The notes below the pieces were generated by a model. That model searched no databases. It was given only the letters and a program-made list of their open reading frames with translations, and was not told the origin of the DNA. DNA of 64,000 bases from Castor canadensis (taxonomy: Eukaryota; Chordata; Mammalia; Rodentia; Castoridae): contig NC_133394.1 in assembly GCF_047511655.1 (NCBI RefSeq), positions 60,668,501 through 60,732,500 of the forward strand, written 5' to 3'. A program made the position numbers and the translations under genes. Numbering within the stretch: position 1 is the first letter of the stretch; each line of letters begins with the position of its first letter. Below are positions 1-11,609 of the stretch, one piece after another.

Positions 1-236
1 CAAGTATCTAGCATTTCAGATGTGAGCCACTGGTGGATACCTAGGTAAGTTTTTGTATGTTTGTTTGTTTGCTTTGTTTGGTTTTTTAATTGGCAATTGC
101 CTAGCTACAGAAAAAGCCTAGACTCTTGAAGCTATTTGTGGGGGCATTAAATACACATATTTCATAGCTCTTTAGTTATTGCACATTAATATTTTATTTC
201 CTGTATCCCTTTCTGTTTGATACAGAATCACACTCT
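1..236. other. AT-rich flank, nothing assigned
   Basis: I see no gene or confident repeat here. The right edge (about 228-236) is a weak candidate for the left copy of the target-site duplication of the old L1 that follows; it resembles the bases just beyond the U6 pseudogene near 12,673-12,683, with mismatches. Confidence 0.4.
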
Positions 237-3200
237 TTTTTTCTTTATTTATTCATAAATTTTTATTAGGAAATATTCATTATATGGGAGACATTCATAG
301 TGACAATTCTGATTAGACATTATTATACATTATTTACATTGCCACCTTCTGACTCTTCCCCTCAAATCCCTCCTCGCCCCATTAAAGCAATTGCAAAGTT
401 TTCTTATTCTGTTTCATATAGGTATATGAAGTCCATCTACCATATACCATCATGATAATCTTCCTTCACCCTCCCCTCTCCCACTAGTACCCCCTAACAC
501 ACAATGTACCTATTTTACAGTTCTGGTTTTCATTATAAATATTTAAGTTGCTGTTCACGGGGATATTTCAATGTAGGTCCACTGTGGGTGTACTTTACTT
601 TTGTCCATTCAACCCCATCCATTACTCTCCCTTACCGCTTTATCTCCCACCCCCCATATTTCAACAGCTTTCAGTTCACATCCTTATATCCTCTACCTTC
701 ACATCTTATGTTATGTAATATAACTTGACACCCTATTATTTTCTTTTCCTTTGCACCTTTCCCTGTGTTCCATAAAGTGTTTCTGCTGTTAAAAACATGC
801 TTGACATCTGAGTTTGTATATGATCATGCTTGTTTTTAGGGTATATGTTTATCTTTTGGATCTATCTTCCACATATGAGAGAAAACAAGTGGCTTTGGTG
901 TTTCTGATCTTGTCTTACTTCACTTAACATGATGTCTTTCAATTGCATCTATTTACCTTCAAACCACATGCCATATTTCTTATGGCAGAGTAATATTCCA
1001 TTGTGTATATATGTCACAGTTTCTTGATCCATTCATCAGTTGTAGGGCACTTGCATTGTTTCTAAAGCTTGGCTATTATGACTAGTTCTGTGATGACATC
1101 AGGGTGCAAGTGTCTCTATTGTATCCTGTCTTGTGTTCCTTTGAATAGATGCCCAGGAGCAGTATCACTGCATAGGATGGCAGTTCAATCTCTAGTTTTT
1201 TTAGGAATCTCCACACTGCTTTCCATAGTGGTTGTATAATTTTGCATTCCTACCCAGAACTGTATAATAGTTACTGTTTCACCACATCCTTGCCAGCATT
1301 TGTTGTTATTATTACCCTTGATTATGGCCATTCTAACTGGGGTGAGAAGAAATCTAAGTGTTGTTTTGATTTGCAACTCTTTTATAACCAGAGAAGATGA
1401 ACACTTCTTCATGTATTTACTGGACATTTGTACTTCTTCCTTTGAGAATTCCCTGTTTAATTCATTGCCTATTTCTTCACTGGGGTGTTGATTCTTTGGG
1501 GGCTGAGTTTTTGAGTTAACTGTAGATTCTGAATATTGGTCCCTAATCAGATGAGTAACTGGCAAAGATTTTCTCTTATTCTGTGGGCTGTCTCTTGAGT
1601 CTGGTGACTGTTTCCTTTCTGTTCATTACTTTTCTTAGATGCTGAGTCTTTTGAGTTCTGTTTAGGAAGTCATTCCCTATACCTATCTGTTCCAGTGTAT
1701 TTCCTACTACTTCCTGGATTTGTTTCAGTTTCAGGCCTTATATTAAGGTCTTGGATCCACTTTAAGTTGACTTTGTTACAGGGTGAAAGACAGGGATCTA
1801 GTTTCAGTCTTCTATAGGTGGATATTCAGCTTTCCCAGCAGCATTTGTTGAAGAGCCTTTCTTTTCTCCATCATGTGTTTTGGGCTCCTTCATGGAAGAT
1901 CAGTTGACTATAGATGCGTGGGCTATGTCTGGGTCTTCTATTCTGATACATTGGTCTTCCTGTCTGTTTTTGTGCCTTACAAGTCAGGTATCATGATGCC
2001 TCCAGCATTGGACTTTTTGCTCAGAATTGCTTTGGCTATTTGAGTTCTTTTGTGCTTCCATATGTATTGAATGATTGCTTTTCATATTTCTGTGCAGAAT
2101 GTCATTGGAATTTTGATAAGAATTGCATTGAACATGTAGATTGTTTTTGGTAATATGGCCATTTTCACAATATTGATTCTAATAATCCATGAGAATGGAA
2201 GGTCGTTCCATCTTCTGCTATGTTCTTCAATTCTTTCTCCAGTGGTTTATAGTTTTCATTAAAAAGGTCTTTCGTTTCTTTCATTAAATTTATTCTGAGG
2301 TACTTTATTGACTTTGAGGCTATTGTAAATGGGATCATTTCCCTGATTTTGTTCTCAGTCTGTTCATTGTTGATATATAGAAAAGCTACTGATTTCTGTA
2401 GGCTAATTTTGTATCTTGTTACCTCACCAAAAGAGTTTATGATTTCTAACAGTTTTTTGGTAGAGTTTTTGGGGTCTCTTAGGTATAGGATCATGTTACC
2501 TGCAAATAGGGATAGTTTGACTTTTTCCTTCCCTATTTGAATCCCTTTTATTTCTTGCTCTTGTCTTATTACTCTGGATAGGAATTCTAAAACTATGTTG
2601 AATAGGAGTGGAGAATGTGGAAATCCCTGTCTTATTCCTGACTTTAATGGGAATGGTTTCAGTTGTTCTCCATTTGGTATGATGTTGGCTCTCAGCTTGT
2701 TATATATAGCCTTTATTATATTGAGGAACATTCCTTCCATTCCTAGTTTCTTCAGAGCTTTTATTATGACAGTGTGCTGGATATTATCAAAGGCTTTTTC
2801 TGGGTCTGTTGAGAGGATCGTGTAGTTTCTTGTCCTTGCTTCTGTTTATATGCTGTACATTGCATATAAATTTATATCAATTTATGTACATTGAACCATC
2901 CTTGCATCTATGGAATGAAACCAACTTGATCATGGTATCTGATCCTTTGAACATGTTGTTGAATTCTGTTTGCTAATATTTTGTTGATAATCTTTGCATC
3001 TATATTCATTAAAGATATTGGTCTATCATTCTGTTTTCTGGTTACATCTTTATTGGGTTTTGGAATGAGTATAATGCTGGCATCATAGAAAGAGTTTGCT
3101 AATTTTCCTTCTTTTCTATTTCCTGAAAAAGTTTTAGGTGTATTAGTGTTAGTTCTTCTTAAAGATTTGGTAAAATTCAGCTATGAATCCATCAGGTCCT

Positions 3201-3688
3201 GGGGTCTTGTTTGTAGGAAGACTCTTTATTACTGCTTCAATTTCATTGCATGTAATAGGACTATTTAAGTGTTTAATATCTTCTTGGTTTGATTTTGGTT
3301 GGTTATATGCATCTAGGAATTTATCCATTTCATCTAGATTTTCCAGTTTGTTTGAATATAAGCTTTCAAAGAATTCTCTAATGATTTTTTGGCTTTCATT
3401 AGTATTTGTGGTTATGTCCCCTTTTTCACTTCTGATTTTATTAATTTGGATCTTTTCCTTCCTCGGTTTTGTCATGTTGGCTTAGAGTTTGTTGATCTTG
3501 GTAATTTTTTCAAAGAACCAACTTTTTGTTTCATTAATTCTTTTTATAGTTTGTTTGGTTTCAATCTCATTGATCTTGGCCCTGATCTTTATTATTTCTC
3601 TCCATCTGCTGGTTTGGGGTTTGATTTGTTATTGTTTTTCTAGGATCTTAAGGTACATCAGTAGGTTGTATATTTGAGAAGTCTCTGT
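237..3688 (-). mobile_element. Old L1 (copy A), 3' half, left of nested insertion
   Basis: The minus strand reads as L1 ORF2 from the reverse-transcriptase region to the C terminus, then a 3' UTR (about 237-860) and a T-rich edge that marks the poly(A) end. The same 3' UTR type recurs at 18,221, so this is a family distinct from the young L1s. Conserved ORF2 phrases are visible, such as LKPFPLKSG and [12 protein letters not shown], but stops and frameshifts break them. The rest of the element resumes at 10,634 after the younger L1-1 that splits it. Confidence 0.9.
861..3688 (-). pseudogene. L1 ORF2 remnant, RT to C terminus (copy A)
   Basis: Decayed ORF2, the L1 endonuclease/reverse-transcriptase protein. 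The recognisable order on the minus strand is: the segment before the RT core ([19 protein letters not shown], near 3,149-3,475), the RT palm (near 2,165-2,740) and the C-terminal region (near 1,185-1,565). The RT catalytic box, FADD in the young copies, is degraded here to FAGN, which removes the metal-binding aspartates. Multiple in-frame stops confirm it is dead. It continues into the endonuclease half at 10,634-11,567, with the younger element inserted in between. Confidence 0.88.
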
Positions 3689-3755
3689 TTTTTTTTTATT
3701 TTTTTATTTTTTTATTTGATTTAACAATGGGTATAAGTTTATTTTATTTTTTTTT
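3688..3755 (-). repeat. Two-part A-tail of L1-1 with embedded non-A segment
   Basis: Read on the minus strand, the L1-1 3' end is followed by an A-run, then about 21 bases of ordinary sequence (plus-strand 3,719-3,739), then a second A/T-rich run that joins the old L1. L1-2 of the same family has one pure tail. An A-run, unique segment and second A-run is the usual form of a short 3' transduction, where transcription passes the L1 polyadenylation signal and uses a downstream one. AATAAA-type signals are present on the minus strand in this interval. Confidence 0.6.
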
Positions 3756-3802
3756 CATTTTTCTTTTATTATTCATATGTGCATACAAGGCTTGGTTCAT
3801 TT

Positions 3803-3861
3803 CTCCCCCCTGCCCCCACCCCCTCCCTTACCACCCACTCCACCCCCTCCCGCTCCCCCCT
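3803..3861 (-). promoter_or_regulatory. G-rich tract in L1-1 3' UTR, G-quadruplex candidate
   Basis: The plus strand is almost pure C with short interruptions, so the L1 sense strand has a series of G-runs (several of 3-6 G separated by 1-4 bases). G-rich polypurine tracts are a known conserved feature of mammalian L1 3' UTRs. The same tract is in the other young copies at 24,726-24,785, 41,702-41,760 and 20,777-20,841. Confidence 0.7.
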
Positions 3862-4237
3862 CAATACCCAGCAGAAACTATTTTGTCCTTATCTCTAATT
3901 TTGTTGTAGAGAGAGTATAAGCAATAATAGGAAGGAACAAGGGTTTTTGCTGGTTGAGATAAGGATAGCTATACAGGGCATTGACTCACATTGATTTCCT
4001 GTGCGTGGGTGTTACCTTCTAGGTTAATTCTTTTTGATCTAACCTTTTCTCTAGTTCCTGGTCCCCTTTTCCTATTGGCCTCAGTTGCTTTAAGGTATCT
4101 GCTTTAGTTTCTCTGCATTAAGGAAAACAAATGCTAGCTAGTTTTTTAGGTGTCTTACCTATCCTCACCCCTCCCTTGTGTGCTCTCGCTTTATCATGTG
4201 CTCATAGTCCAATCCCCTTGTTGTGTTTGCCCTTGAT

Positions 4238-7200
4238 CTAATGTCCACATATGAGGGAGAACATACGATTTTTGGTCTTTTGAGCCAGGCTAACCTCACT
4301 CAGAATGATGTTCTCCAGTTCCATCCATTTACCAGCGAATGATAACATTTCGTTCTTCTTCATGGCTGCATAAAATTCCATTGTGTATAGATACCACATT
4401 TTCTTAATCCATTCATCTGTGGTGGGGCATCTTGGCTGTTTCCATAACTTGGCTATTGTGAATAGTGCCTCTTGAGTAACAGTCTTCTGGGTATATCCCC
4501 AAGAGTGGAATTGCTGGATCAAATGGTAGATCGATGTCCAGCTTTTTAAGTAGCCTCCAAATTTTTTTCCAGAGTGGTTGTACTAGTCTACATTCCCCCC
4601 AACAGTGTAAGAGGGTTCCTTTTTCCCCACATCCTCGCCAACACCTGTTGTTGGTGGTGTTGCTGATGATGGCTATTCTAACAGGGGTGAGGTGGAATCT
4701 TAGCGTGGTTTTAATTTGCATTTCCTTTATTGCTAGAGATGGTGAGCATTTTTTCATGTGTTTTCTGGCCATTTGAATTTCTTCTTTTGAGAAAGTTCTG
4801 TTTAGTTCACATGCCCATTTCTTTATTGGTTCATTAGTTTTGGGAGAATTTAGTTTTTTAAGTTCCCTGTATATTCTGGTTATCAGTCCTTTGTCTGATG
4901 TATAATTGGCAAATATTTTCTCCCACTCTGTGGGTGTTCTCTTCAGTTTAGAGACCATTTCTTTTGATGAACAGAAGCTTTTTACTTTTATGAGGTCCCA
5001 TTTATCTATGCTATCTCTTAGTTGCTGTGCTGCTGGGGTTTCATTGAGAAAGTTCTTACCTATACCTACTAACTCCAGAGTATTTCCTACTCTTTCTTGT
5101 ATCAACTTAAGAGTTTGGGGTCTGATATTAAGATCCTTGATCCATTTTGAGTTAATCTTGGTATAGGGTGATATACATGGATCTAGTTTCAGTTTTTTGC
5201 AGACTGCTAACCAGTTTTCCCAGCAGTTTTTGTTGAAGAGGCTGCTATTTCTCCATCGTATATTTTTAGCTCCTTTGTCAAAGATAAGTTGCTCATAGTT
5301 GTGTGGCTTCATATCTGGATCCTCTATTCTGTTCCACTGGTCTTCATGTCTGTTTTTGTGCCAGTACCATGCTGTTTTTATTGTTATTGCTTTGTAATAT
5401 AGTTTGAAGTCAGGTATTGTGATACCTCCTGCATTGTTCTTTTGACTGAGTATTGCCTTGGCTATTCGTGGCCTCTTGTGTTTCCATATAAATTTCACAG
5501 TAGATTTTTCAATCTCTTTAATGAATGTCATTGGAATTTTGATGGGAATTGCATTAAACATGTAGATTACTTTGGGGAGTATCGACATTTTTACTATGTT
5601 GATTCTACCAATCCATGAGCATGGGAGATCTCTCCACTTTCTATAGTCTTCCTCAATCTCTTTCTTCAGAAGTGTATAGTTTTCCTTGTAGAGGTCTTTC
5701 ACATCTTTTGTTAGGTTTATACCTAGGTATTTGATTTTTTTTGAGGCTATTGTAAATGGAATTGTTTTTATACATTCTTTTTCCGTTTGCTCATTGTTAG
5801 TGTATAGAAATGCTAATGATTTTTCTATGTTGATTTTATATCCTGCTACTTTGCTATAGCTATTGATGATGTCTAGAAGCTTCTGAGTAGAGTTTTTTGG
5901 GTCTTTAAGGTATAGGATCATGTCGTCTGCAAATAGGGATATTTTGACAGTTTCTTTACCTATTTGTATTCCTTTTATTCCTTTTTCTTGCCTAATTGCT
6001 CTGGCTAGGAATTCCAGTACTATGTTGAATAGGAGTGGAGATAGTGGGCATCCTTGTCTGGTTCCTGATTTTAGAGGGAACGGTTTTAATTTTTCTCCAT
6101 TAAGTATAATGCTGGCTGTATGTTTGTCATATATAGCTTTTATAATGTTGAGGAACTTTCCTTCTATTCCTAGTTTTCTTAGAGCTTTTATCATGAAATG
6201 ATGTTGGATCTTATCAAAGGCTTTTTCTGCATCTATTGAGATGATCAAGTGGTTTTTGTCTTTGCTTCTGTTAATGTGGTTTATTACGTTTATTGATTTT
6301 CATATGTTGAACCAACACTGCATTCCTGGGATGAAGCCTACCTGGTCGTGGTGGATAATCTTTTTGATGTGTTGCTGAATTCGATTTGCCATCATTTTGT
6401 TGAGGATTTTTGCATCAATGTTCATTAAGGAGATTGGCCTATAGTTCTCCTTTTTGGAGGTGTCTTTGCCTGGTTTTGGGATAAGTGTAATACTGGCTTC
6501 ATAAAATGTGTTTGGCAGTTTTCCTTCCCTTTCTATTTCATGGAACAGTTTAAGGAGGGTTGGTATCAGTTCTTCTTTAAAGGTCTGATAGAATTCAGCA
6601 GAGAATCCATCAGGTCCTGGACTTTTCTTTTTGGGGAGACTCTTGATTGCTGCTTCAATTTCATTTTGTGTTATAGGTCTATTCAGGTGATTAATTTCCT
6701 CTTGGTTCAGTTTTGGATGATCATATGTATCTAGAAATCTGTCCATTTCTTTTAGATTTTCAAATTTATTTGAATATAGGTTCTCAAAGTAGTCTCTGAT
6801 GATTTCCTGGACTTCCATGGTGTTTGTTGTTATCTCCCCTTTTGCATTCCTGATTCTACTAATTTGGGTTTTTTCTCTCCTCATTTTAGTCAGGTTTGCC
6901 AGGGGTCTATCGATCTTGTTTATTTTTTCAAAGAACCAACTTTTTGTTTCATTAATTCTTTGTATGGTATTTTTGGTTTCTATTTCGTTGATTTCAGCTC
7001 TTATTTTTATTATTTCTCTCCTTCTATTTGTTTTGGGATTTGCTTGTTCTTGTTTTTCTAGGAGTTTGAGATGTATCATTAGGTCATTGATTTGGGATCT
7101 TTCAATCTTTTTAATATATGCACTCATGGCTATAAACTTTCCTCTCAAGACTGCCTTAGCTGTGTCCCATAGGTTCTGGTAGGTTGTGTTTTCATTTTCA

Positions 7201-8030
7201 TTGACTTCTAAGAACTTTTTAATTTCCTCTTTTATTGCATCGATGATCCATTCTTCATTAAGTAATGAGTTATTTAGTTTCCAGCTGTTTGCATGTTTTT
7301 TGTCTTTACTTTTGTTGTTGAGTTCTACTTTTACTGCATTGTGGTCAGATAGTATGCATGGTATTATTTCTATTTTCTTATGTTTGCTGAGGCTTGCTTT
7401 GTGCCCTAGGATATGATCTATTTTGGAGAAGGTTCCATGGGCTGCTGAGAAGAATGTATATTGTGTAGAGGTTGGATGAAATGTTCTGTAGACATCTACT
7501 AGGTCCACTTGATCTATTGCATATTTTAGATCTTGGATTTCTTTATTGAGTTTTTGTTTGGATGACCTATCTATTGATGATAATGGAGTGTTAAAGTCTC
7601 CCACAACCACTGTGTTGGCGTTTATATATGCTTTTAGGTCTTTCAGGGTATGTTTGATGAAATTGGTTGCGTTGACATTGGGTGCGTACAGATTGATGAT
7701 TATTATTTCCTTTTGGTCTATTTCCCCTTTTATTAGTATGGAATGTCCTTCTTTATCACGTTTGATCAATGTAGCTTTGAAGTCTACTTTGTCAGAGATA
7801 AGTATTGCTACTCCTGCTTGTTTTCGGGGGCCATTGGCTTGGTAAATCTTCTTCCAGCCTTTCATCCTAAGCATATGCTTATTTCTGTCGGTGAGATGAG
7901 TCTCCTGTAAGCAACAAATTGTTGGATCTTCTTTTTTAATCCATTTTGTCAAACGGTGTCTTTTGATGGGTGAATTAAGTCCATTAACATTAAGAGTTAG
8001 TACTGATAGGTATGTGGTGATTCCTGCCAT
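4238..8030 (-). pseudogene. L1-1 ORF2 (endonuclease/reverse transcriptase), disabled
   Basis: ORF2p nicks target DNA and copies L1 RNA onto it (target-primed reverse transcription). The start is the ATG at 8,028-8,030, giving MAGITTYL, a conserved L1 ORF2 N terminus. The AP-endonuclease residues fall at the positions known for human L1: N14, E43, D145, N147, D205 and H230. The RT box FADD is present in the second half, and a C-terminal Cys/His cluster (CWRGC, later HCWGEC) is visible. Length without defects would be about 1,270 residues, normal for L1. Two lesions disable it: a TGA at 6,300-6,302 (an Arg CGA in L1-2), and loss of 26 bases near 4,469 between two GTGCC repeats, shifting the last part out of frame. 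The TGA is shared with L1-3. Confidence 0.93.
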
Positions 8031-8080
8031 TTAGTTGTCTTAGTTATTTGAAGGTTTGATTGTGTGTACCTAACTTGATG

Positions 8081-9282
8081 TTACTCTCTACTGTCTTGCT
8101 TTTTCTTATCCTGTGGTTTGGTGCTGCCTGCCTTTTCATGGTTAAGTTGGGTGTCACTTTCTGTGTGCAGGATCCCTTGCAGAATCTTTTGTAATGGTGG
8201 CTTTGTGGTCACATATTGTTTTAGTTTCTGCTTATCATGGAAGACTTTTGTTGCTCCATCTATTTTGAATGATAGCTTTGCTGGCTAGAGTATCCTGGGG
8301 TTGAAGTTATTTTCATTCAGTGCCCGGAAGATCTCACCCCACGCTCTTCTTGCTTTTAATGTTTCTGTTGAGAAGTCTGCTGTGATTTTGATGGGTTTAC
8401 CTTTGTATGTTACTTGTTTTTTCTCTCTTGCAGCCTTCAATATTCTTTCCTTAGTTTCTGAACTTGTTGTTTTAATGATGATATGTCGTGGAGTAGTTCT
8501 ATTTTGATCTGGTCTGTTTGGTGTCCTGGAAGCCTCTTGCATGTGTATGGGAATATCTTTCTCTAGATTTGGGAAATTTTCCGTTATTATTTTGTTGAAT
8601 ATATTACGCATTCCCTTCGCTTGCACCTCTTCTCCTTCTTCGATGCCCATGATTCTCAAGTTTGGTCTTTTGATGGAGTCGGTGAGTTCTTGCATTTTCT
8701 TTTCACAGGTCTTGAGTTGTTTAATTAATAGTTCTTCAGTTTTCCTTTAATTACCATTTCATCTTCAAGTTCTGAGATTCTGTCCTCTGTTTGTTCTATT
8801 CTGCTGGATTGGCCTTCCGTTTTGTTTTGCAGTTCTGTTTCGTTCTTTTTTCTGAGGTTTTCCATATCCTGGCTGTTTTCTTCTTTATTGTTGTCTATTT
8901 TTGTCCTGAGTTCATTTATCCATTTATTCATTGTGTTCTCTCTTTCACTTTGGTGTTTATACAGTGCTTCTATGGTTTCCTTTATTTCTTCTTTTGCTTT
9001 TTCAAATTCTCTATTTTTATTGTCTTGGAATTTCTTGAGTGTCTCCTGTACATTTTGGTTGACCCTATCCAGTATCATCTCTATAAAATTCTCATTGAGT
9101 ACTTGTAGTATGTCTTCTTTTAAATTATTCTTGTAGGCTTCATTGGGTCCTTTGGCATAGTTTATCTTCATTTTGTTGGAGTCTGGCTCTGAGTTTCTGT
9201 TCTCTTCATTCCCCGCTGGTTCCTGTACTAATTTTTTGCTGTGGGGAATCTGGTTTCCTTGTTTTTTCTGTCTTCCCGTCAT
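8081..9282 (-). pseudogene. L1-1 ORF1 (RNA-binding chaperone), disabled
   Basis: ORF1p coats L1 RNA as a trimer. I take the ATG at 9,280-9,282 (MTGRQKKQ) as start; the open frame extends 60 codons further upstream, but that part is hydrophobic and low-complexity and lies in the 5' UTR. Order: N-terminal basic region, a long coiled coil rich in K/E/N, RRM-like core (RPNLRIMGIEEG), then a C-terminal domain. One T is missing near 8,740-8,744 relative to L1-3, causing a frameshift. A TAG at 8,285-8,287 follows NPRIL, where another copy has CAA (Gln). Reading past TAG there are 67 more plausible residues (PAKLSFKIDG, VTTKP) to a TAA at 8,081. The TAG is shared with L1-3. Confidence 0.92.
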
Positions 9283-10622
9283 TGTCCTTGGTGTTGTTAC
9301 TGTCCCTGTACTGTGTGTAATTAAGTATTTTCTAGCTTGTAATAATAACAATGGTAATATTGAGAATGGAAGAGTGAGCTGAGATGGAAAGCAAGAAGTT
9401 AAAGAAAAGGGGAAAACAAATATACAGACAAGAGGGAGAAAGCAGAACAAGGTATCAGACAAGAGAGTTTCAAAGGTATAAACAGGGAGTGTTAGTGTAC
9501 TAATCGACAGTAAGCTGAACAGACAATAGAGTGACAGAGAGAGGATTGAAAATCAAAGATAAAAAAAATAAAAAATAAGTATATGAAAGTAATATCTATT
9601 TATAAAAATGAATTAAAATAAAATGGAAAATAGAAAATTAAAAAAAAAAAAACAAAAAACCAAAAAACTTCCAAGTTTATATGCAATGCAATTTCAGTCT
9701 TAATAATTTGGATGTCCGTCTCAATCTCCAGTCCTGGAGTTGGTGCCTCAGATGTTGTTCTGTAGTTGTCTCATCAAAGGGGATGCATAAAGTAGAACAA
9801 AACTACACTCACACACACACACAGAAGAAAAAAAAAAAAAAAAGCCCCACCAAGTGTCCCCAGTTCAAATGCAATACAGTTTCAGTAAGTTTTTCGGCTT
9901 GCAGGTGTAATTCGGTTGTTCTCTCATCAAAGGTAGGGAGAAAAAGAAAAAAAGCGTCTGGAGGCAGTTCTGAGAGTGGTATCTGCAACTGTGGCTTGCC
10001 TGCCTGCTGCTTTCAGCCTGTAGCTGGTGGCATTATTTATGCAGATCTCTGGGGTGAGCTAGCACTCACCTGGTCCCACAGGCTTTGTTTGCTCAGAGTT
10101 CTCCTGTGTGGAGGCCTCTGCCACAGGCTTTCCCCTTTCCAAGCACTGGGAAAGGTGACACTGCCGCACGTTGTCAGGCCTGCGTGTTTATTTACAGCTC
10201 ACGTGGGAAGTGGGTCTTCCCTCCTCTCACAAGCGTTCCCGCTCCTGGTTGCTGGGCATGCCCCGCTCCAGCCAGAGCCTCTCCGGCCAGCCCGGCTCGT
10301 TTATTTACAGTCACGGGAAGGGTTCCCTTCCCCCAATCTTCAGCGCTCAGGGTGCCCCACCCTCTTTCCAGCGTCTTAACTGTTCTTATTGCTTAGTACT
10401 CAGTTTCTCTTTTTTTCCAGGGTGGAGGTCAGTCTGTCCAGGGGGCTATGCTGCTCTGGCCCAGGCTTGTCTGTGGGGCTACCGCAGTACTGCGAAGCTC
10501 ACCTGGTCCGCATCTTCCCACGCCGTATGGGCGCCAGCCACTGGCGGCCCCGGGGGCCCTCCTCGGTTCTCCGTTTAACGTGAAGTGGAGATTCTCTGTG
10601 CCGGCTCTAGCCGCCATCTTGG
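9283..10622 (-). promoter_or_regulatory. L1-1 5' UTR and internal promoter
   Basis: This stretch lies between the element's 5' end and ORF1. Its 5' half (about 10,020-10,622) is GC-rich with many CpG dinucleotides, in sharp contrast to the AT-rich surroundings, as expected for an internal RNA polymerase II promoter. The ORF1-proximal half is A/G-rich on one strand and holds a short CA tract near 9,806-9,822. Compared with L1-3 it has 113 extra bases between two copies of GTTTATTTACAG at 10,186-10,197 and 10,299-10,310. Confidence 0.82.
10611..10622 (-). promoter_or_regulatory. YY1-type site at L1-1 5' end
   Basis: The minus strand reads CCAAGATGGCGG, matching the YY1 core AAnATGGCGG. In human L1 a YY1 site at the extreme 5' end sets the transcription start, so its terminal position here supports 10,622 as about the 5' end of a full-length copy. 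Confidence 0.75.
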
Positions 10623-10633
10623 AATTCCACCTA

Positions 10634-11567
10634 TTTTTTTTTTTAATATAGGCACTTATAGCTATGAACTTTACCCTTAGCACAGCCTTTACTATGTCTT
10701 ACAGATTCTGGTAGGTTTTATTTTCATTTTTATTGGATTCTAGGAACTTTTTGATTTCTTCCCTTATTTCTTCAGTCACCCATTAGTTTTTCAGCAGTGT
10801 GTTGCTCAGTCTCCATGCGTTTGAATATTTTTTGTGGTTTCTTGTGTTGTTGCAGTCTAGTTTTATTCCATTGTGATCAGACATGATATAGGGGGTTACT
10901 TTGATTTTATTGAATTTGTTGAGACTTACTGTGTGTCCTAAAATATGATCTATTTTGGAGAAAGTTCCATGAGCTGCAGAAAAGAATGTGTAATGTATGG
11001 TTGTTGGGTGAAATACTCTGTAGATAGCAACCATGTCTATTTAGTTTAATGTGTGGAGTAACTCCGAAGTTTCTTGGTTGAATTTTTGCCTGAATGACAT
11101 ATCTATTGGTGACAGTGGAGTATTTAGGTCTCCCACTATTACTGTGTTAAGAGTTTATCTGTGCTGTTAGGACCATTAGAGTTTTTTTTTTTTAATGTAG
11201 ATGGGTGCCCCTGTGTTTGGTGCATATATGTTAAGGATTGATATTTCTTCTTGATGAATTGTTCCTTTCATTAATACGAAGTGACCTCCATTGTCTCTTC
11301 TGATTGATTTTAGTCTGAAGTCTACTTTGCCAGATATGAGTATAGCTACTCCTTCCTGTTTTGGGGTCTATTTGCTTGGAAAACTTTTTTCTACCCTTTG
11401 ACTCTAAGCCAGTATTTATTTTCCTCAATGTGATGAGTCTCTTGTAAGGAGCATATAGTTGGGCCTTGTTTTTTATCTCAGTTTGCTATTTTATGTCTTT
11501 TGATTGGGACATTGAGGCCATTTACATTCAGTGCTTATATTAAGAAGTTCCTGGTGTTTCCAGCCAT
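10634..11567 (-). pseudogene. L1 ORF2 endonuclease half (copy A)
   Basis: The N-terminal part of ORF2 begins near the ATG at 11,565-11,567 (MAGN). Endonuclease blocks are visible, including [13 protein letters not shown] and MSDHNGIKL (near 10,783-11,034), which contain the equivalents of D205 and H230. Stops and frameshifts interrupt it, and L1-1 is inserted at its 3' limit. Confidence 0.85.
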
Positions 11568-11609
11568 TTTTATTCCCCTGTTGTTTAGATTTGCCAGTCC
11601 TTGATTACT

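Larger units (their letters stand above)
3756..10622 (-). mobile_element. Young full-length L1 (L1-1), nested in old L1 copy A
   Basis: A complete minus-strand L1 of about 6.9 kb: 5' UTR (9,283-10,622), ORF1 (8,081-9,282), ORF2 (4,238-8,030), 3' UTR (3,756-4,237) and A-tail (3,688-3,755). The old L1 reads continuously across the two flanks, from about 3,688 to 10,634, showing that this element landed inside it. The insertion site is an oligo-T tract; a T-run of 11-12 bases on each side is the likely target-site duplication. The sequence is nearly the same as L1-2 and L1-3, so it is recent. It is not intact: ORF1 has a 1-base deletion and a nonsense codon, and ORF2 has a nonsense codon and a 26-base deletion. 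Confidence 0.95.

Noticed and set aside
9681..10379. 232-codon frame as a host gene
   Set aside because: It lies wholly in the L1-1 5' UTR on the antisense strand. I mention it only as a low-probability ORF0-like observation.
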